Of a stretch of DNA of 64,000 bases, positions 25,621-34,230 are shown piece by piece. The translations under genes were made by a program, and so were the position numbers. Position 1 is the first letter of the stretch, and every line of letters starts with the position of its first letter. Under the pieces are notes generated by a model, which worked only from the letters and a program-made list of their open reading frames with translations, searched no databases and was not told the origin of the DNA. Origin of the DNA: Streptomyces sp. GESEQ-4 (GTDB taxonomy: Bacteria > Actinomycetota > Actinomycetes > Streptomycetales > Streptomycetaceae); NCBI RefSeq assembly GCF_017948455.1, contig NZ_JAFFSU010000006.1, positions 186,001 through 250,000 of the forward strand, given 5' to 3'.

Positions 25621-25680
25621 GGGGCTGCCGCGCCCCGAAGGGGCGCGGGGAACTGCGCGACCAGCCCCAACGGCGCCGCA
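25621..25680 (-). repeat. Dispersed palindromic repeat copy C
   Basis: In reverse orientation relative to the others: GCCGCGCCCCGAAGGGGCGC palindrome, then GGGGAACTGCGCGACCAGCC. It begins directly after the stop codon at 25619, between convergent genes, and probably acts as their transcription terminator. Confidence 0.85.
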
Positions 25681-25689
25681 GCGGACCAC

Positions 25690-26841
25690 TTACCCGCCGG
25701 ACGTATCCAGTTCCGCATCCTCGCCGATGCCCGCACAGTCGTACGGATCCTTCAACCAGCCATCCGGGAGAACGACCCGGTTGTTCCCAGAGGTACGCCC
25801 GCGAGGGCCATCCGCCCCGGTCGGCCAGGCCTGGTCGAGGTCCAACTCGTCCAGACCAGAACGGAGTTCCTGAAGCGAGGAAGTGATCGCAAGACGCTTC
25901 CGCATCTCCGAACCCACCGCGAAGCCCTTCAGATACCAGGCCACATGCTTACGGAAGTCGATGACGCCGCGCGCCTCGTCACCGATCCACTCCCCGAGCA
26001 GGGCCGCGTGGCGGACCATGACGTCGGCCACCTCACGGAGGGTGGGCCTGCTGAAGTCCGTCCGTCCCTCGAACGCCGCCACCAGGTCGGAGAACAACCA
26101 CGGCCGCCCAAGGCAACCCCGCCCGACAACCACCCCGTCGCATCCGGTCGCCCGCACCATCCGCAGCGCGTCCTCCGCCGACCAGATGTCGCCGTTGCCG
26201 AGGACCGGGATCTCCGGCACGTGTTCCTTGAGGCGGGCGATGGCGTCCCAGTCCGCCGTACCCCCGTAGTGCTGCGCAGCCGTACGACCGTGCAGCGCGA
26301 TGGCCGTCACGCCCTCCTCGACGGCGATCCGCCCGGCGTCGAGGTAGGTGATGTGATCGTCGTCGATGCCCTTGCGCATCTTCATCGTGACCGGCAGGTC
26401 CCCCGCCCCGCTGACCGCCTCCCGCAGGATCGCCCGCAGCAGGTTCCGCTTGTACGGCAGCGCGGAACCCCCGCCCTTGCGCGTCACCTTGGGGACCGGA
26501 CACCCGAAGTTCAGGTCGATGTGATCGGCCAGCCCCTCCTCGGCGATCATGCGCACGGCCTTGCCGACCGTCGCCGGATCGACGCCGTACAGCTGGATCG
26601 ACCGCGGCTTCTCACTCTCATCGAAGTGGATCAGCTGCATGGTCTTCTCGTTGCGCTCGACCAGCGCCCGGGTGGTGATCATCTCGCTCACGAACAGGCC
26701 CTTGCCCCCGCTGAACTCCCTGCACAGCGTGCGGAAGGGCGCGTTGGTGATCCCGGCCATGGGGGCCAGGACGACGGGCGGCTGGACGGTGTGGGGGCCG
26801 ATCCGCAGGGTCGAGTTCATCGTGGACGTGGGCGTGGACAT
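25690..26841 (-). CDS. dusB: tRNA-dihydrouridine synthase
   Basis: A 383-residue FMN enzyme that reduces uridines in the tRNA D-loop. The TIM-barrel signature is clear: VLAPMAGITNAPFRTLCREF, DLNFGCPVPKVTRKGGGSAL (catalytic Cys in NFGCP), ALHGRTAAQHYGGTADW and VLGNGDIWSAEDALRM. The start at 26841 (MSTPTSTMNS) is preferred over 26883 because of GGGAG about 9 bases upstream. It diverges from the exporter gene at 26906. Convergent with the sulfatase-fold gene across repeat copy C. Confidence 0.95.
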   Translation of the reverse strand: MSTPTSTMNSTLRIGPHTVQPPVVLAPMAGITNAPFRTLCREFSGGKGLFVSEMITTRALVERNEKTMQLIHFDESEKPRSIQLYGVDPATVGKAVRMIAEEGLADHIDLNFGCPVPKVTRKGGGSALPYKRNLLRAILREAVSGAGDLPVTMKMRKGIDDDHITYLDAGRIAVEEGVTAIALHGRTAAQHYGGTADWDAIARLKEHVPEIPVLGNGDIWSAEDALRMVRATGCDGVVVGRGCLGRPWLFSDLVAAFEGRTDFSRPTLREVADVMVRHAALLGEWIGDEARGVIDFRKHVAWYLKGFAVGSEMRKRLAITSSLQELRSGLDELDLDQAWPTGADGPRGRTSGNNRVVLPDGWLKDPYDCAGIGEDAELDTSGG

Positions 26842-26905
26842 TCCCCCATTCTCCCGTACCGAGGGGGGTGCGGCCAGATTCATTAGTTAGGCGTACTATT
26901 GATGG
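26842..26905 (+). promoter_or_regulatory. Leaderless-type promoter of the DHA2 exporter
   Basis: A -10 element TACTAT (26894-26899) lies seven bases before the ATG at 26906, and no Shine-Dalgarno sequence precedes that ATG, the hallmark of leaderless actinomycete mRNAs. The flanking TTAGTTAGGCGTACTA is AT-rich and partly palindromic and may be the operator of an unlinked regulator. It also carries the dusB promoter in the other direction. Confidence 0.5.
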
Positions 26906-28357
26906 ATGCCCGAGTTGAGCCCCCGTCGCCGCAAACTGGTGCTCGCGATCTGCTGTATGAGCCTGCTGATCGTGAGCCTCGACAACACGATCCTCAACGT
27001 GGCCCTGCCCTCGGTGCAGCGCGAGTTGCACGCGAGTACGGCGGGCCTGCAGTGGACCATCGACGCCTACACCCTCGTACTCGCCTCGCTGCTGATGCTC
27101 GCGGGCTCCACCGCCGACCGGATCGGCCGCAAGCGCGTCTTCATGGCGGGGCTCGTCGTCTTCACGATCGGCTCGGCGCTGTGCTCGATCGCGCCGAACC
27201 TGGAAACGCTCGTCGCGTTCCGCATGGTGCAGGCGGTGGGCGGTTCGATGCTGAACCCGGTCGCCATGTCCATCATCACCAACACGTTCACGGACCCGCG
27301 TGAGCGGGCCCGGGCGATCGGCGTCTGGGGCGCGGTGGTCGGTATATCGATGGCCGCGGGCCCGCTGGTCGGCGGACTGCTCGTGGAGTCGGTGGGCTGG
27401 CGGTCGATCTTCTGGGTCAACCTGCCGGTCGGGCTGGCCGCGCTGCTGCTGACCCTCCGCTACGTCCCCGAGTCCCGTGCGGACCGGGCCCGCCGTCCCG
27501 ACCCCGTCGGCCAGCTCCTGGTGATCGCGCTGTTCGGCTCCGCGACATACGGGATCATCGAGGCGCCGCACGCGTCGGCCGCCACGGTGCTGCCGTTCGC
27601 GGTGGTCGCGGTCGCCGCGCTGATCGGGCTCCTCGTGTACGAGCCTCGTCGCGCCGAGCCCCTCATCGATCTGCGGTTCTTCCGGTCGGCACCGTTCAGT
27701 GGGGCGACCGTGATCGCGATCAGCGCGTTCGCCTCGCTGGGCGGGTTCCTGTTCCTGTCGACGCTGTATCTGCAGAACGTGCGGGGGCTGGACGCGCTGC
27801 ACGCGGGGCTGTGGATGCTGCCGATGGCTGTGCCGACGCTGGTGTGCGCTCCGCTGGCCGGGCGGTTGGTCGGGAGCCGGGGGCCGCGGTTGCCGTTGCT
27901 GATCGCGGGGGTGGCGATGACGTGCAGTTCGCTGTTGTTCGCGGTCTTCGACGCGGAGACCTCTGACGTGACGCTGTTCCTGGGGTACGCGCTGTTCGGT
28001 GTCGGGTTCGGGTTCGTGAACGCGCCGATCACCAATACGGCCGTGTCCGGGATGCCGCGAGCGCAAGCCGGCGTGGCCGCCGCCGTCGCCTCGACGAGCC
28101 GCCAGTTGGGACAGACGCTCGGTGTCGCCGTGGTGGGGGCGGTGCTGGCCGCCGGTGTGGGGGCAGCGGCGTACAAGGACGCGTTCGTGGCTGCCGCCGT
28201 GCCGGGGTGGTGGATCCTGACCGGGTGCGGGATGGCCGTACTGGTGGTGGGTCTGCTGAGCAGCGGGCGGTGGGCACGGGGAACTGCCGAACGCACGGCT
28301 GAGAAGCTGGACGCGGTGGAAGTACGTCAGACCGTAGGGGCTTCTGAGCGTCATTGA
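26906..28357 (+). CDS. MFS transporter, DHA2 (14-TM) drug exporter
   Basis: A 483-residue major facilitator of the EmrB/QacA type, a proton-driven exporter of small molecules. SLDNTILNVALPSVQREL is the DHA2 TM1 motif, GSTADRIGRKRVFM the motif A loop, and GIWGAVVGISMAAGPLVGG-like sequence the antiporter motif C. About 14 hydrophobic segments. The start is ATG 26906; a leaderless transcript is likely. No regulator is adjacent, so control is from elsewhere. Substrate unknown. Confidence 0.92.
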   Translation: MPELSPRRRKLVLAICCMSLLIVSLDNTILNVALPSVQRELHASTAGLQWTIDAYTLVLASLLMLAGSTADRIGRKRVFMAGLVVFTIGSALCSIAPNLETLVAFRMVQAVGGSMLNPVAMSIITNTFTDPRERARAIGVWGAVVGISMAAGPLVGGLLVESVGWRSIFWVNLPVGLAALLLTLRYVPESRADRARRPDPVGQLLVIALFGSATYGIIEAPHASAATVLPFAVVAVAALIGLLVYEPRRAEPLIDLRFFRSAPFSGATVIAISAFASLGGFLFLSTLYLQNVRGLDALHAGLWMLPMAVPTLVCAPLAGRLVGSRGPRLPLLIAGVAMTCSSLLFAVFDAETSDVTLFLGYALFGVGFGFVNAPITNTAVSGMPRAQAGVAAAVASTSRQLGQTLGVAVVGAVLAAGVGAAAYKDAFVAAAVPGWWILTGCGMAVLVVGLLSSGRWARGTAERTAEKLDAVEVRQTVGASERH

Positions 28358-28479
28358 GGGACGTGAACACTGGGACCTCTTCGGCAGAAACTGGTGAAGG
28401 ACCACCTGTTGATGTTGGTCTTCCTGCACACTCCTCCTTGACTCTCCCGGGACGACTTTCCCAGGACGCTGGAGGCGTC

Positions 28480-28686
28480 ATGCCGCAGATCGACTCGAGC
28501 AAGGTAAGCCGCTGGGACCAGCACGGCCGTGAGCACGTGGTGCGGGTGCAGCGCACCGGAGTGCAGCGCACGATCAAGTGCGACACGTGCGGCTGGCGCA
28601 AGCCGGCGCAGTTTCTGCCCTGGCTGAAGGCGGAGGAGCATCTGGCGGAGGCGCATCAGGCGACGGTGGATCCATCGGCGGCCTAG
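28480..28686 (+). CDS. Small conserved CxxC/HxxxxH protein
   Basis: A 68-residue protein of unknown function. ATG 28480 follows GGAGG at 28471-28475, spacing 4. It holds a compact zinc-finger-like pattern, KCDTCGW and HLAEAH (C-x2-C ... H-x4-H), suggesting one zinc ion. The remainder is basic, which would suit nucleic acid binding. Small single-finger proteins of this kind are widespread in Streptomyces but uncharacterised. The 28358-28479 gap upstream has no other gene. Confidence 0.75.
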   Translation: MPQIDSSKVSRWDQHGREHVVRVQRTGVQRTIKCDTCGWRKPAQFLPWLKAEEHLAEAHQATVDPSAA

Positions 28687-28778
28687 CGCTCCGCGGGATG
28701 GGCCGCGATGGGCTGTCGATCGGCTGCGGGCTCGTCGTGGCTGGTCGCGCAGTTCCCCGCGCCCCTTTTGGGGCACTG
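28687..28778 (+). repeat. Dispersed palindromic repeat copy D (long form)
   Basis: Begins one base after the stop of the small protein: CGCTCCGCGGGATGGGCCGC, then a GGCTGCGGGCTC segment, then GGCTGGTCGCGCAGTTCCCC and palindrome GCGCCCCTTTTGGGGC. Shares its long 5' arm with copy F at 63246. Likely terminator function. Confidence 0.85.
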
Positions 28779-28819
28779 TCGAGCCGTAGCCAACAACGAT
28801 CAACGCGGAAGGCCGGCCC

Positions 28820-29965
28820 ATGAGCGCTCTGCGCGAGACCCTGCGACGGCACGTCGACGACGGATCTGTGCCGGGCGCGGTCGGTCTGGTGGACCGCGGC
28901 GACGAGGTGGAGGTGGTGACCGTCGGTTCCCTGACCGCCGGCGGCACCGCGCCGCTGCCCCGGGACGCGATCTTCCGGATCGCCTCGCTGACCAAGCCGA
29001 TCACCGCGGCGGCGGTGCTGATGCTGGTGGAGGACGGGCGGATCGGGCTCCATGACGCCATCGACGAATGGCTGCCGGAGCTGTCGAAGCCGATGGTGGT
29101 GCGTACGCCGTCGAGTCCCGTGGACGACGTGGTTCCGGCGGTCCGCCCGATCACGGTCGAGGACCTGCTCACCTCCCGGACGGGCTGGGGCTACGCGTCC
29201 GACTTCTCGCTCCCCGCGGTCCAGGCCCTCTCCGCGGTCCAGAAGGACAGCCGGGAACCGCACACCTATCCGGACCCCGACACCTGGCTACGGCAGCTGG
29301 CCCAGGTCCCGTTGCTCCACCAGCCGGGCGACGGCTGGCTCTACCACACCGCGTCCGACCTCCAGGGCATCCTGATCGCCAGGGCGTCGGGCCGGACCTT
29401 CCCCGACTTCCTCGCGGAACGGATCTTCGAACCGCTGGGCATGAAGGACACGGCCTTCGAAGTGCCGGAGACGAAGCGCGACCACTTCACGACCTACTAC
29501 CGCACGGACTCGACCGGCACCCTTGAACCGGCGGACACCCCGGACGGCGACTGGAGCCGCCTGCCCGCTCTCCCGTCGGGCGGCGGCGGACTGGCCTCCA
29601 CGGCCGACGACCTGCTGGCCTTCTTCCGCCTCCTCCGCGCCTCCGGTGAATCCGGCGGCCACCGTCTCCTGACCCCCACCTCCGTCAGCCGCATGACCAC
29701 CAACCACCTCACCGCCCACCAGCGCGAACTCGGCACCCTCTTCCTCCAGGGCCAGGGCTGGGGCTACGGCGGCCAGGTCGACGTCACTCCCAGCCAGCCC
29801 TGGAACACGCCCGGCCGCTACGGCTGGGTCGGCGGCACCGGCACCACCGCCTACCTCATCCCGCCCACCGGCACCATCACGATCCTGCTGACCCAGGTGG
29901 GCGTGGAGAGCCCGGAACCGGTGCGGTTGCTGGTGGACTTCTGGCGGTGTACGGCGGGAGGTTAG
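28820..29965 (+). CDS. Serine hydrolase, beta-lactamase family (class C-like)
   Basis: A 381-residue protein of the AmpC/esterase/DD-peptidase-like fold. S56-L-T-K59 is the SxxK catalytic motif, YHTASD is in the place of YxN, and a C-terminal GWVGGTGTTAYLIPP carries the third (KTG-like) element. No signal peptide, so probably an intracellular esterase or peptidase rather than a drug-resistance beta-lactamase. The start is ATG 28820 with GGAAGG about 9 bases upstream. Its stop overlaps the convergent TetR stop. Confidence 0.9.
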   Translation: MSALRETLRRHVDDGSVPGAVGLVDRGDEVEVVTVGSLTAGGTAPLPRDAIFRIASLTKPITAAAVLMLVEDGRIGLHDAIDEWLPELSKPMVVRTPSSPVDDVVPAVRPITVEDLLTSRTGWGYASDFSLPAVQALSAVQKDSREPHTYPDPDTWLRQLAQVPLLHQPGDGWLYHTASDLQGILIARASGRTFPDFLAERIFEPLGMKDTAFEVPETKRDHFTTYYRTDSTGTLEPADTPDGDWSRLPALPSGGGGLASTADDLLAFFRLLRASGESGGHRLLTPTSVSRMTTNHLTAHQRELGTLFLQGQGWGYGGQVDVTPSQPWNTPGRYGWVGGTGTTAYLIPPTGTITILLTQVGVESPEPVRLLVDFWRCTAGG

Positions 29966-30552
29966 GCCCTGAGTCCGCGCACCAGCAGATCCACCATCGC
30001 CTCGAACTCCCCCTGGATCTCCGCCCGTTCCCACTCCCGGTAGTACCGCGGGTCGTGGAAGAGGGCCGTGGCCTGGAAGAGGGCGGTGGCGGTGGTCGCC
30101 GGGTCGGCGGTGGAGAAGGCGCCGGACTCGGTGCCGGCGCGGACGATGTCCGTGAGCTGGCCGGTCAGGTCGGTGAGGTGTTCGTCGACGGCGTGGCTGT
30201 TCTCGCTGGTGAGGACGGTGTAGGTGGCGAAGAGTTCAGGGTCGTCGCCCGCCTTGTGGCGCTTGGCGTCGAACAGGGCCCGCAGCCAGTCGCGGACCCG
30301 GGACTCCGGGTCACGGTCGGTCGCCGCGACGATGCCGGACAGGGACGCCGACGTACGGTCCAGCCACCTCTTCGTCACGGCCTCCCGGAGCGCGGCCTTC
30401 GTGCGGAAGTGCCGGTACACGCTCCCGTGGCTGACGCCGAGCGCGCGGGCCACGTCGACGACGGTGGCCTTGGCGGGGCCGTGGCGGCGCAGCACCTCCT
30501 CGGTCGCTTCGAGGATGCGCTCGGCGGTCAGGATCTCGGAGGTGGGTGGCAT
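29962..30552 (-). CDS. TetR family transcriptional regulator
   Basis: A 196-residue repressor. N-terminal helix-turn-helix, about residues 10-56 (RILEATEEVLRRHGPAKATV, RALGVSHGSVYRHFRTKAAL), and a C-terminal TetR_C-like ligand domain (TALFQATALFHDPRYY). The start is ATG 30552. It lies 28 bp downstream of the aldo/keto reductase... in map order it follows no shared operon: the reductase ends at 30581 on the same strand just upstream, so the two are probably co-transcribed. The inverted repeat at 31604-31641 ahead of the reductase is a candidate operator for this protein. Confidence 0.92.
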   Translation of the reverse strand: MPPTSEILTAERILEATEEVLRRHGPAKATVVDVARALGVSHGSVYRHFRTKAALREAVTKRWLDRTSASLSGIVAATDRDPESRVRDWLRALFDAKRHKAGDDPELFATYTVLTSENSHAVDEHLTDLTGQLTDIVRAGTESGAFSTADPATTATALFQATALFHDPRYYREWERAEIQGEFEAMVDLLVRGLRA

Positions 30553-30580
30553 GGTCAGACCGTACCTGGCGGCCCGGTCG

Positions 30581-31588
30581 TCACTTGGTGCCCAGGTGGG
30601 ACATCTGCGCGGCCGGGTAGCGGTCGCCCGCCGCCGCGTCCGCCGGTACGGCCTCCTCGACAGCCCGCAGATCGGCCTCGTCCAGCGTGACGTCCAGCGC
30701 GCCGAGGGACTCCGTGAGCCGGTCCCGGGTGCGGGCGCCGACGAGCGGCACGATGTCGTCGCCGCGCGACAGAGCCCAGGCGATGGCGATCTGCGCGACC
30801 GAGACGCCCTTCTGCTCGGCGATCTTCCGCAGGGCCTCGACCAGGTTCAGGTTGTGCTGGAGGTTCTCGCCCTGGAAGCGGGGCGACAGGGACCGGAAGT
30901 CGTTCGCGGCGAGCTGCCGGTCGGCGGAGAAGTGGCCGGAGATCAGTCCGCGCGAGAGCACCCCGTACGCCGTGATGCCGATCCCCAATTCGCGCGTGGT
31001 CGGCAGGATCTCGTCCTCGATGCCGCGTGAGATCAGCGAGTACTCGATCTGCAGGTCGGCTACGGGTGCCGTGGCGGCCGCCCTGCGGATGGTGTCCGCG
31101 CCGACCTCGCTCAGACCGACATGCCGCACGTACCCCTTCTCGATCAGCTCCGCGATCGCTCCGACCGTCTCCTCGATGGGCACGGCCGGGTCGAGCCGGG
31201 CGATCCGGTACACGTCGATGTGGTCGACGCCGAGGCGCTGGAGCGAGTACGCGGCGAAGTTCTTCACGGCGGCGGGACGGCCGTCGTATCCGCTCCAGCC
31301 GCCGTCCGGGTCGCGCAGTGCGCCGAACTTCACACTGACGACCGCCTGTTCACGCCGGGCCGCCGGCGCGCTGCGCAGGGCCTCGCCGATCAGCATCTCG
31401 TTGTGGCCCATGCCGTAGAAGTCGCCGGTGTCGAGCAGGGTCACGCCGGACTCCAGTGCGGCGTGAATGGTCGCGATCGACTCGGCCCGGTCCGCGTCGC
31501 CGTACAGCGCGGACATGCCCATGCAGCCGAGGCCGAGGGCGGAGACCTGGGGGCCGGTGGTTCCGAGGGTTCGGGTTCGCATCGTCAT
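30581..31588 (-). CDS. Aldo/keto reductase
   Basis: A 335-residue NADPH-dependent (beta/alpha)8 reductase. LGLGCMGMS, LLDTGDFYGMGHNE (active-site Asp and Tyr), VVSVKFG (Lys), VYRIARLDP where many members have a His, and a C-terminal NADPH-binding stretch IVPLVGARTRDRLTESLGAL. Resembles YakC/pyridoxal-reductase-type AKRs. The start at 31588 (MTMRTRTLG) has GGAG 6 bases upstream; 31582 is possible. It lies between a LysR gene and a TetR gene on the same strand and is preceded by a striking inverted repeat, so it is likely tightly regulated. Substrate unknown. Confidence 0.92.
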   Translation of the reverse strand: MTMRTRTLGTTGPQVSALGLGCMGMSALYGDADRAESIATIHAALESGVTLLDTGDFYGMGHNEMLIGEALRSAPAARREQAVVSVKFGALRDPDGGWSGYDGRPAAVKNFAAYSLQRLGVDHIDVYRIARLDPAVPIEETVGAIAELIEKGYVRHVGLSEVGADTIRRAAATAPVADLQIEYSLISRGIEDEILPTTRELGIGITAYGVLSRGLISGHFSADRQLAANDFRSLSPRFQGENLQHNLNLVEALRKIAEQKGVSVAQIAIAWALSRGDDIVPLVGARTRDRLTESLGALDVTLDEADLRAVEEAVPADAAAGDRYPAAQMSHLGTK

Positions 31589-31603
31589 GTGCTCCAGCCT
31601 GAC

Positions 31604-31641
31604 ATGACAGCTGACATATTTCAATATCTGTCAGCTGTCAT
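31604..31641 (-). promoter_or_regulatory. 13-bp inverted-repeat operator upstream of the aldo/keto reductase
   Basis: ATGACAGCTGACA (31604-31616) and its exact reverse complement TGTCAGCTGTCAT (31629-31641) flank a 12-bp AT-rich centre (TATTTCAATATC). Each arm is itself nearly palindromic. It lies 16 bases before the reductase start and overlaps the LysR stop codon. Symmetry and AT-rich centre point to an operator, for the TetR at 29962 or another dimeric repressor; a terminator role is less likely. Confidence 0.65.
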
Positions 31642-32549
31642 TCGTCAGCCACCACAGCCGTTCCTGCGGAGCGAACCCCGAGCACATCGAGCATCGCCCG
31701 CGTCGCCGGACTCGGATTGAACCGGCTCCACGCGAGCACCTCGATACGACGCGGCCCGCCCACCACCGGGACCAGCACCAGCTCGGGGTCGCCCTCCGCC
31801 AGCGGCCGGGCGAAGGCCGACGGCAGCAGCGCGACGCCCAGGGCCCGGGCGGTCAGCCGGGTGATCAGCTCGACGACCCCGACCTCGTAGGCCACGTCCC
31901 GCGCCAGCCCTGCCGCGGCGAACGCCTGGTCGGACTGGGCCCGGGCGGGTGTGCCGTGCATGAAGTCCACGAAGGTCTCCTCGGCGATGTCCCGCAGGGT
32001 GACCCGGGAAGCGCCCGCGAGCCGGTGCCCGGCCGGCACGACCAGCACATGCTCGTCGTGATCGAGCACCAAGGTCTCCACCTCGGCCGGCCGCTGGTCC
32101 TCGGGCAGACCGAGAAAGGCGATGTCCAGTTCGCCGTCCCGGATCGCCGCCACCAGATCGTCGCTGCGCCCGGAGCGCAACACGATCCTGACCTCCGGGT
32201 GCAGCGCGCGATACCGCTGCAACAGCTCCGGTACGTCGACGGCGGCGGTGGTCACGATCACGCCGACGGCGAGCCGGCCCCGTACCACCCCGGCCGCCGC
32301 GCCGGCGTCGGCAGCCGCGAGGTCGGCGGCCGTCAGGCACTCGCGGGCCCGCGCGACGAACGCCTCTCCGGCGCTGGTCAGCTCCACCCGACGACTGGAG
32401 CGGGCGAACAGCCGGACCCCCAGCTCCCGTTCCAGGCCCGCGATCCGGTGGCTCAGTGACGACTGCACCACGGAACACCGCTCCGCGGCCCGCGTGAAGT
32501 TGCGGGTCTCGGCGACGGCGACGACGTAGCGCATCTGCTGAAGATCCAT
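31638..32549 (-). CDS. LysR family transcriptional regulator
   Basis: A 303-residue LysR regulator. N-terminal winged HTH (residues 1-60, MDLQQMRYVVAVAETRNFTR, QSSLSHRIAGLERELG) and a periplasmic-binding-protein-like effector domain (LDIAFLGLPEDQRPAEVE, LGVALLPSAFA). The family normally starts at MDLQQ, so ATG 32549 is chosen; 32570 is an alternative. It diverges from the EamA transporter fusion gene, a classic LysR target layout. The intergenic region carries TGCCATGGCA (32574-32583). Its stop lies inside the inverted repeat before the aldo/keto reductase. Confidence 0.93.
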   Translation of the reverse strand: MDLQQMRYVVAVAETRNFTRAAERCSVVQSSLSHRIAGLERELGVRLFARSSRRVELTSAGEAFVARARECLTAADLAAADAGAAAGVVRGRLAVGVIVTTAAVDVPELLQRYRALHPEVRIVLRSGRSDDLVAAIRDGELDIAFLGLPEDQRPAEVETLVLDHDEHVLVVPAGHRLAGASRVTLRDIAEETFVDFMHGTPARAQSDQAFAAAGLARDVAYEVGVVELITRLTARALGVALLPSAFARPLAEGDPELVLVPVVGGPRRIEVLAWSRFNPSPATRAMLDVLGVRSAGTAVVADE

Positions 32550-32628
32550 CCAGCCATCGTTCTGATTCATCGCTGCCATGGCAACCATGCTTTGGAGTCA
32601 TGACGCGGTGCGGCCGAGACTGCACCCC
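32550..32628. promoter_or_regulatory. LysR/EamA divergent intergenic region
   Basis: A 79-bp region between divergent starts. A perfect 10-bp palindrome TGCCATGGCA sits at 32574-32583, with partial outer symmetry (CATCGC and AACCATG). It is a plausible LysR recognition site, although the canonical T-N11-A pattern is only loosely met. Confidence 0.45.
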
Positions 32629-34230
32629 ATGCAGAGGAATTCGTCCGCGCAGCACGCGGCGACCGTCGCCCTGACCGCACTCGCCCCGGCCTCCTGGGGC
32701 ACCACCTACGCCGTCACCACAGAGCTGCTGCCGCCCGGGCATCCGCTGTTCGCCGCGCTGTTGCGTGCCCTGCCCGCCGGGCTGCTCGCGCTGGCGCTCA
32801 CCCGTGTGCTGCCGCGCGGCGACTGGTGGTGGAAGGCCGCCGTCCTCGGCACCCTCAACATCGGCGCGCTGTTCCCCCTGCTGTTCGTGGCCGCCGAACG
32901 GCTTCCCGGCGGTGTCGCCGGCACCCTCGGCGCCGTCCAGCCGCTGCTCGTCGCCGGGCTGGCCATCGCGGTGCTCCACAGTCGGCCGACCGCCTGGACC
33001 TGGATGTGGGGTGTGCTCGGTGTGGTCGGCGTCGGGCTCGTGGTGCTCGGGCCCGAGGCCCGGCTGGACGCCGTCGGCGTGCTCGCCGGTCTCGGCGGTA
33101 CGGCGGGCATGGCGGCCGGGGTGGTCCTCACCAAGCGCTGGGGCCGCCCCGCGGGGGTCGGTCCGATGACCCTGGCGGGCTGGCAACTGACGGTCGGCGG
33201 GCTGGTGTTGCTGCCCCTCACCGTCGTGTTCGAGGGAGCGCCGCCGTCGATCGACACGGAGGCCGTCGTCGGCTATCTGTGGCTCGGCAGCATGGGCGGG
33301 CTGATCTCGTTCACGCTGTGGTTCCGCGGCATCGGGAAGCTGCCGGTCAGGGCGTCCGCCCCGCTGGTGCTGCTGTCACCGCTGGTCGCCACCGTCGTAG
33401 GTCTCACGCTCGGCGAGACGCTGAACCCGCTCCAGGCCTTCGGTTTCACCCTCGCCCTGGCCGCCCTGCTGGCCGCGCAGTTCAACGCCCCGCACACAAG
33501 GAGAGCAGATTCCATGACGACAGGGTCGACAGGGACGGCAGGGACGGCAGGCCTGACGATCGCCGTGCTCGGCGCCACCGGCATGGTCGGCAGCCGGGTG
33601 ATCAACGAGGCCGTCGCACGCGGACACCACGTGCGCGCCCTGTCCCGGAAGCCTGCCGACGAGGACCCCGACGTGACGCCCTTCGCCATCGACGCGAACG
33701 ACACGGACGCCCTGCGCGAGGCGCTCGCCGGCACCGACGCCGTTGTGGTCGCGGTGCGGACCGATCCGGTCGACCAGGACTTCCTCGTCGGTACGACCCG
33801 TGCGGTGCTGAACACCGGGATACGCACCCTCGTGGTCGGCGGCGCGGGGGTGCTGCGCAGCCCGGAGGACGGTGAGCTGCTGGTCGCCGACAACCCGGTG
33901 TACGTGCCGGAAGAGGTGAAGCCGGTAGCGGCGGCCGGAGTGGCTCAACTGCGGGCCTGCGAAGGGCACGGCGGCAACTGGGCCTATCTCGCGCCGCCCG
34001 CCCTGCTGGTCCCCGGCGAGCGCACCGGCCACTACCGGCGGGGCACCGACACCTTGCTCACGGCCGCCGACGGCCGCGCGTGGATCAGCGCGGAGGATCT
34101 GGCTGTCGCCGTACTCGACGAACTGGAGGCGCCCGCCCCTGACCGCCTGTTCACCGTCGTCCACTGCGGCGCCGTCGTGGCTGGTCGCGCAGTTCCCCGC
34201 GCCCCTTTGGGGCGCCACCGAACCGCCTAG
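32629..34230 (+). CDS. EamA/DMT transporter fused in frame to an NAD(P)-binding NmrA-like protein
   Basis: One uninterrupted 533-residue frame. Residues 1-290 are an EamA (drug/metabolite transporter) protein with ten membrane segments ([40 protein letters not shown]). Residues 296-515 form an atypical SDR/NmrA-like domain ([20 protein letters not shown], then LVVGGAGVL). M296 (33514) has its own AAGGAG at 33498-33503, so the second domain is probably also, or only, made separately; the usual stop between the genes is absent. The last 20 residues ([18 protein letters not shown]) are encoded by dispersed repeat copy E. Divergent from LysR. Start ATG 32629 chosen by homology; upstream ATGs exist. 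Confidence 0.8.
   Translation: MQRNSSAQHAATVALTALAPASWGTTYAVTTELLPPGHPLFAALLRALPAGLLALALTRVLPRGDWWWKAAVLGTLNIGALFPLLFVAAERLPGGVAGTLGAVQPLLVAGLAIAVLHSRPTAWTWMWGVLGVVGVGLVVLGPEARLDAVGVLAGLGGTAGMAAGVVLTKRWGRPAGVGPMTLAGWQLTVGGLVLLPLTVVFEGAPPSIDTEAVVGYLWLGSMGGLISFTLWFRGIGKLPVRASAPLVLLSPLVATVVGLTLGETLNPLQAFGFTLALAALLAAQFNAPHTRRADSMTTGSTGTAGTAGLTIAVLGATGMVGSRVINEAVARGHHVRALSRKPADEDPDVTPFAIDANDTDALREALAGTDAVVVAVRTDPVDQDFLVGTTRAVLNTGIRTLVVGGAGVLRSPEDGELLVADNPVYVPEEVKPVAAAGVAQLRACEGHGGNWAYLAPPALLVPGERTGHYRRGTDTLLTAADGRAWISAEDLAVAVLDELEAPAPDRLFTVVHCGAVVAGRAVPRAPLGRHRTA
34167..34217 (+). repeat. Dispersed palindromic repeat copy E, inside a coding 3' end
   Basis: GCGGCGCCGTCGTGGCTGGT, then CGCGCAGTTCCCCGCGCCCC with the palindrome GCGCCCCTTTGGGGCGC. 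It encodes the C-terminal tail of the EamA/NAD(P)-binding fusion and ends 10 bp before its stop codon. Confidence 0.85.

Noticed and set aside
28820..29965. Beta-lactamase resistance gene
   Set aside because: SxxK fold present but no signal peptide and a non-canonical YxN; better called a general serine hydrolase.
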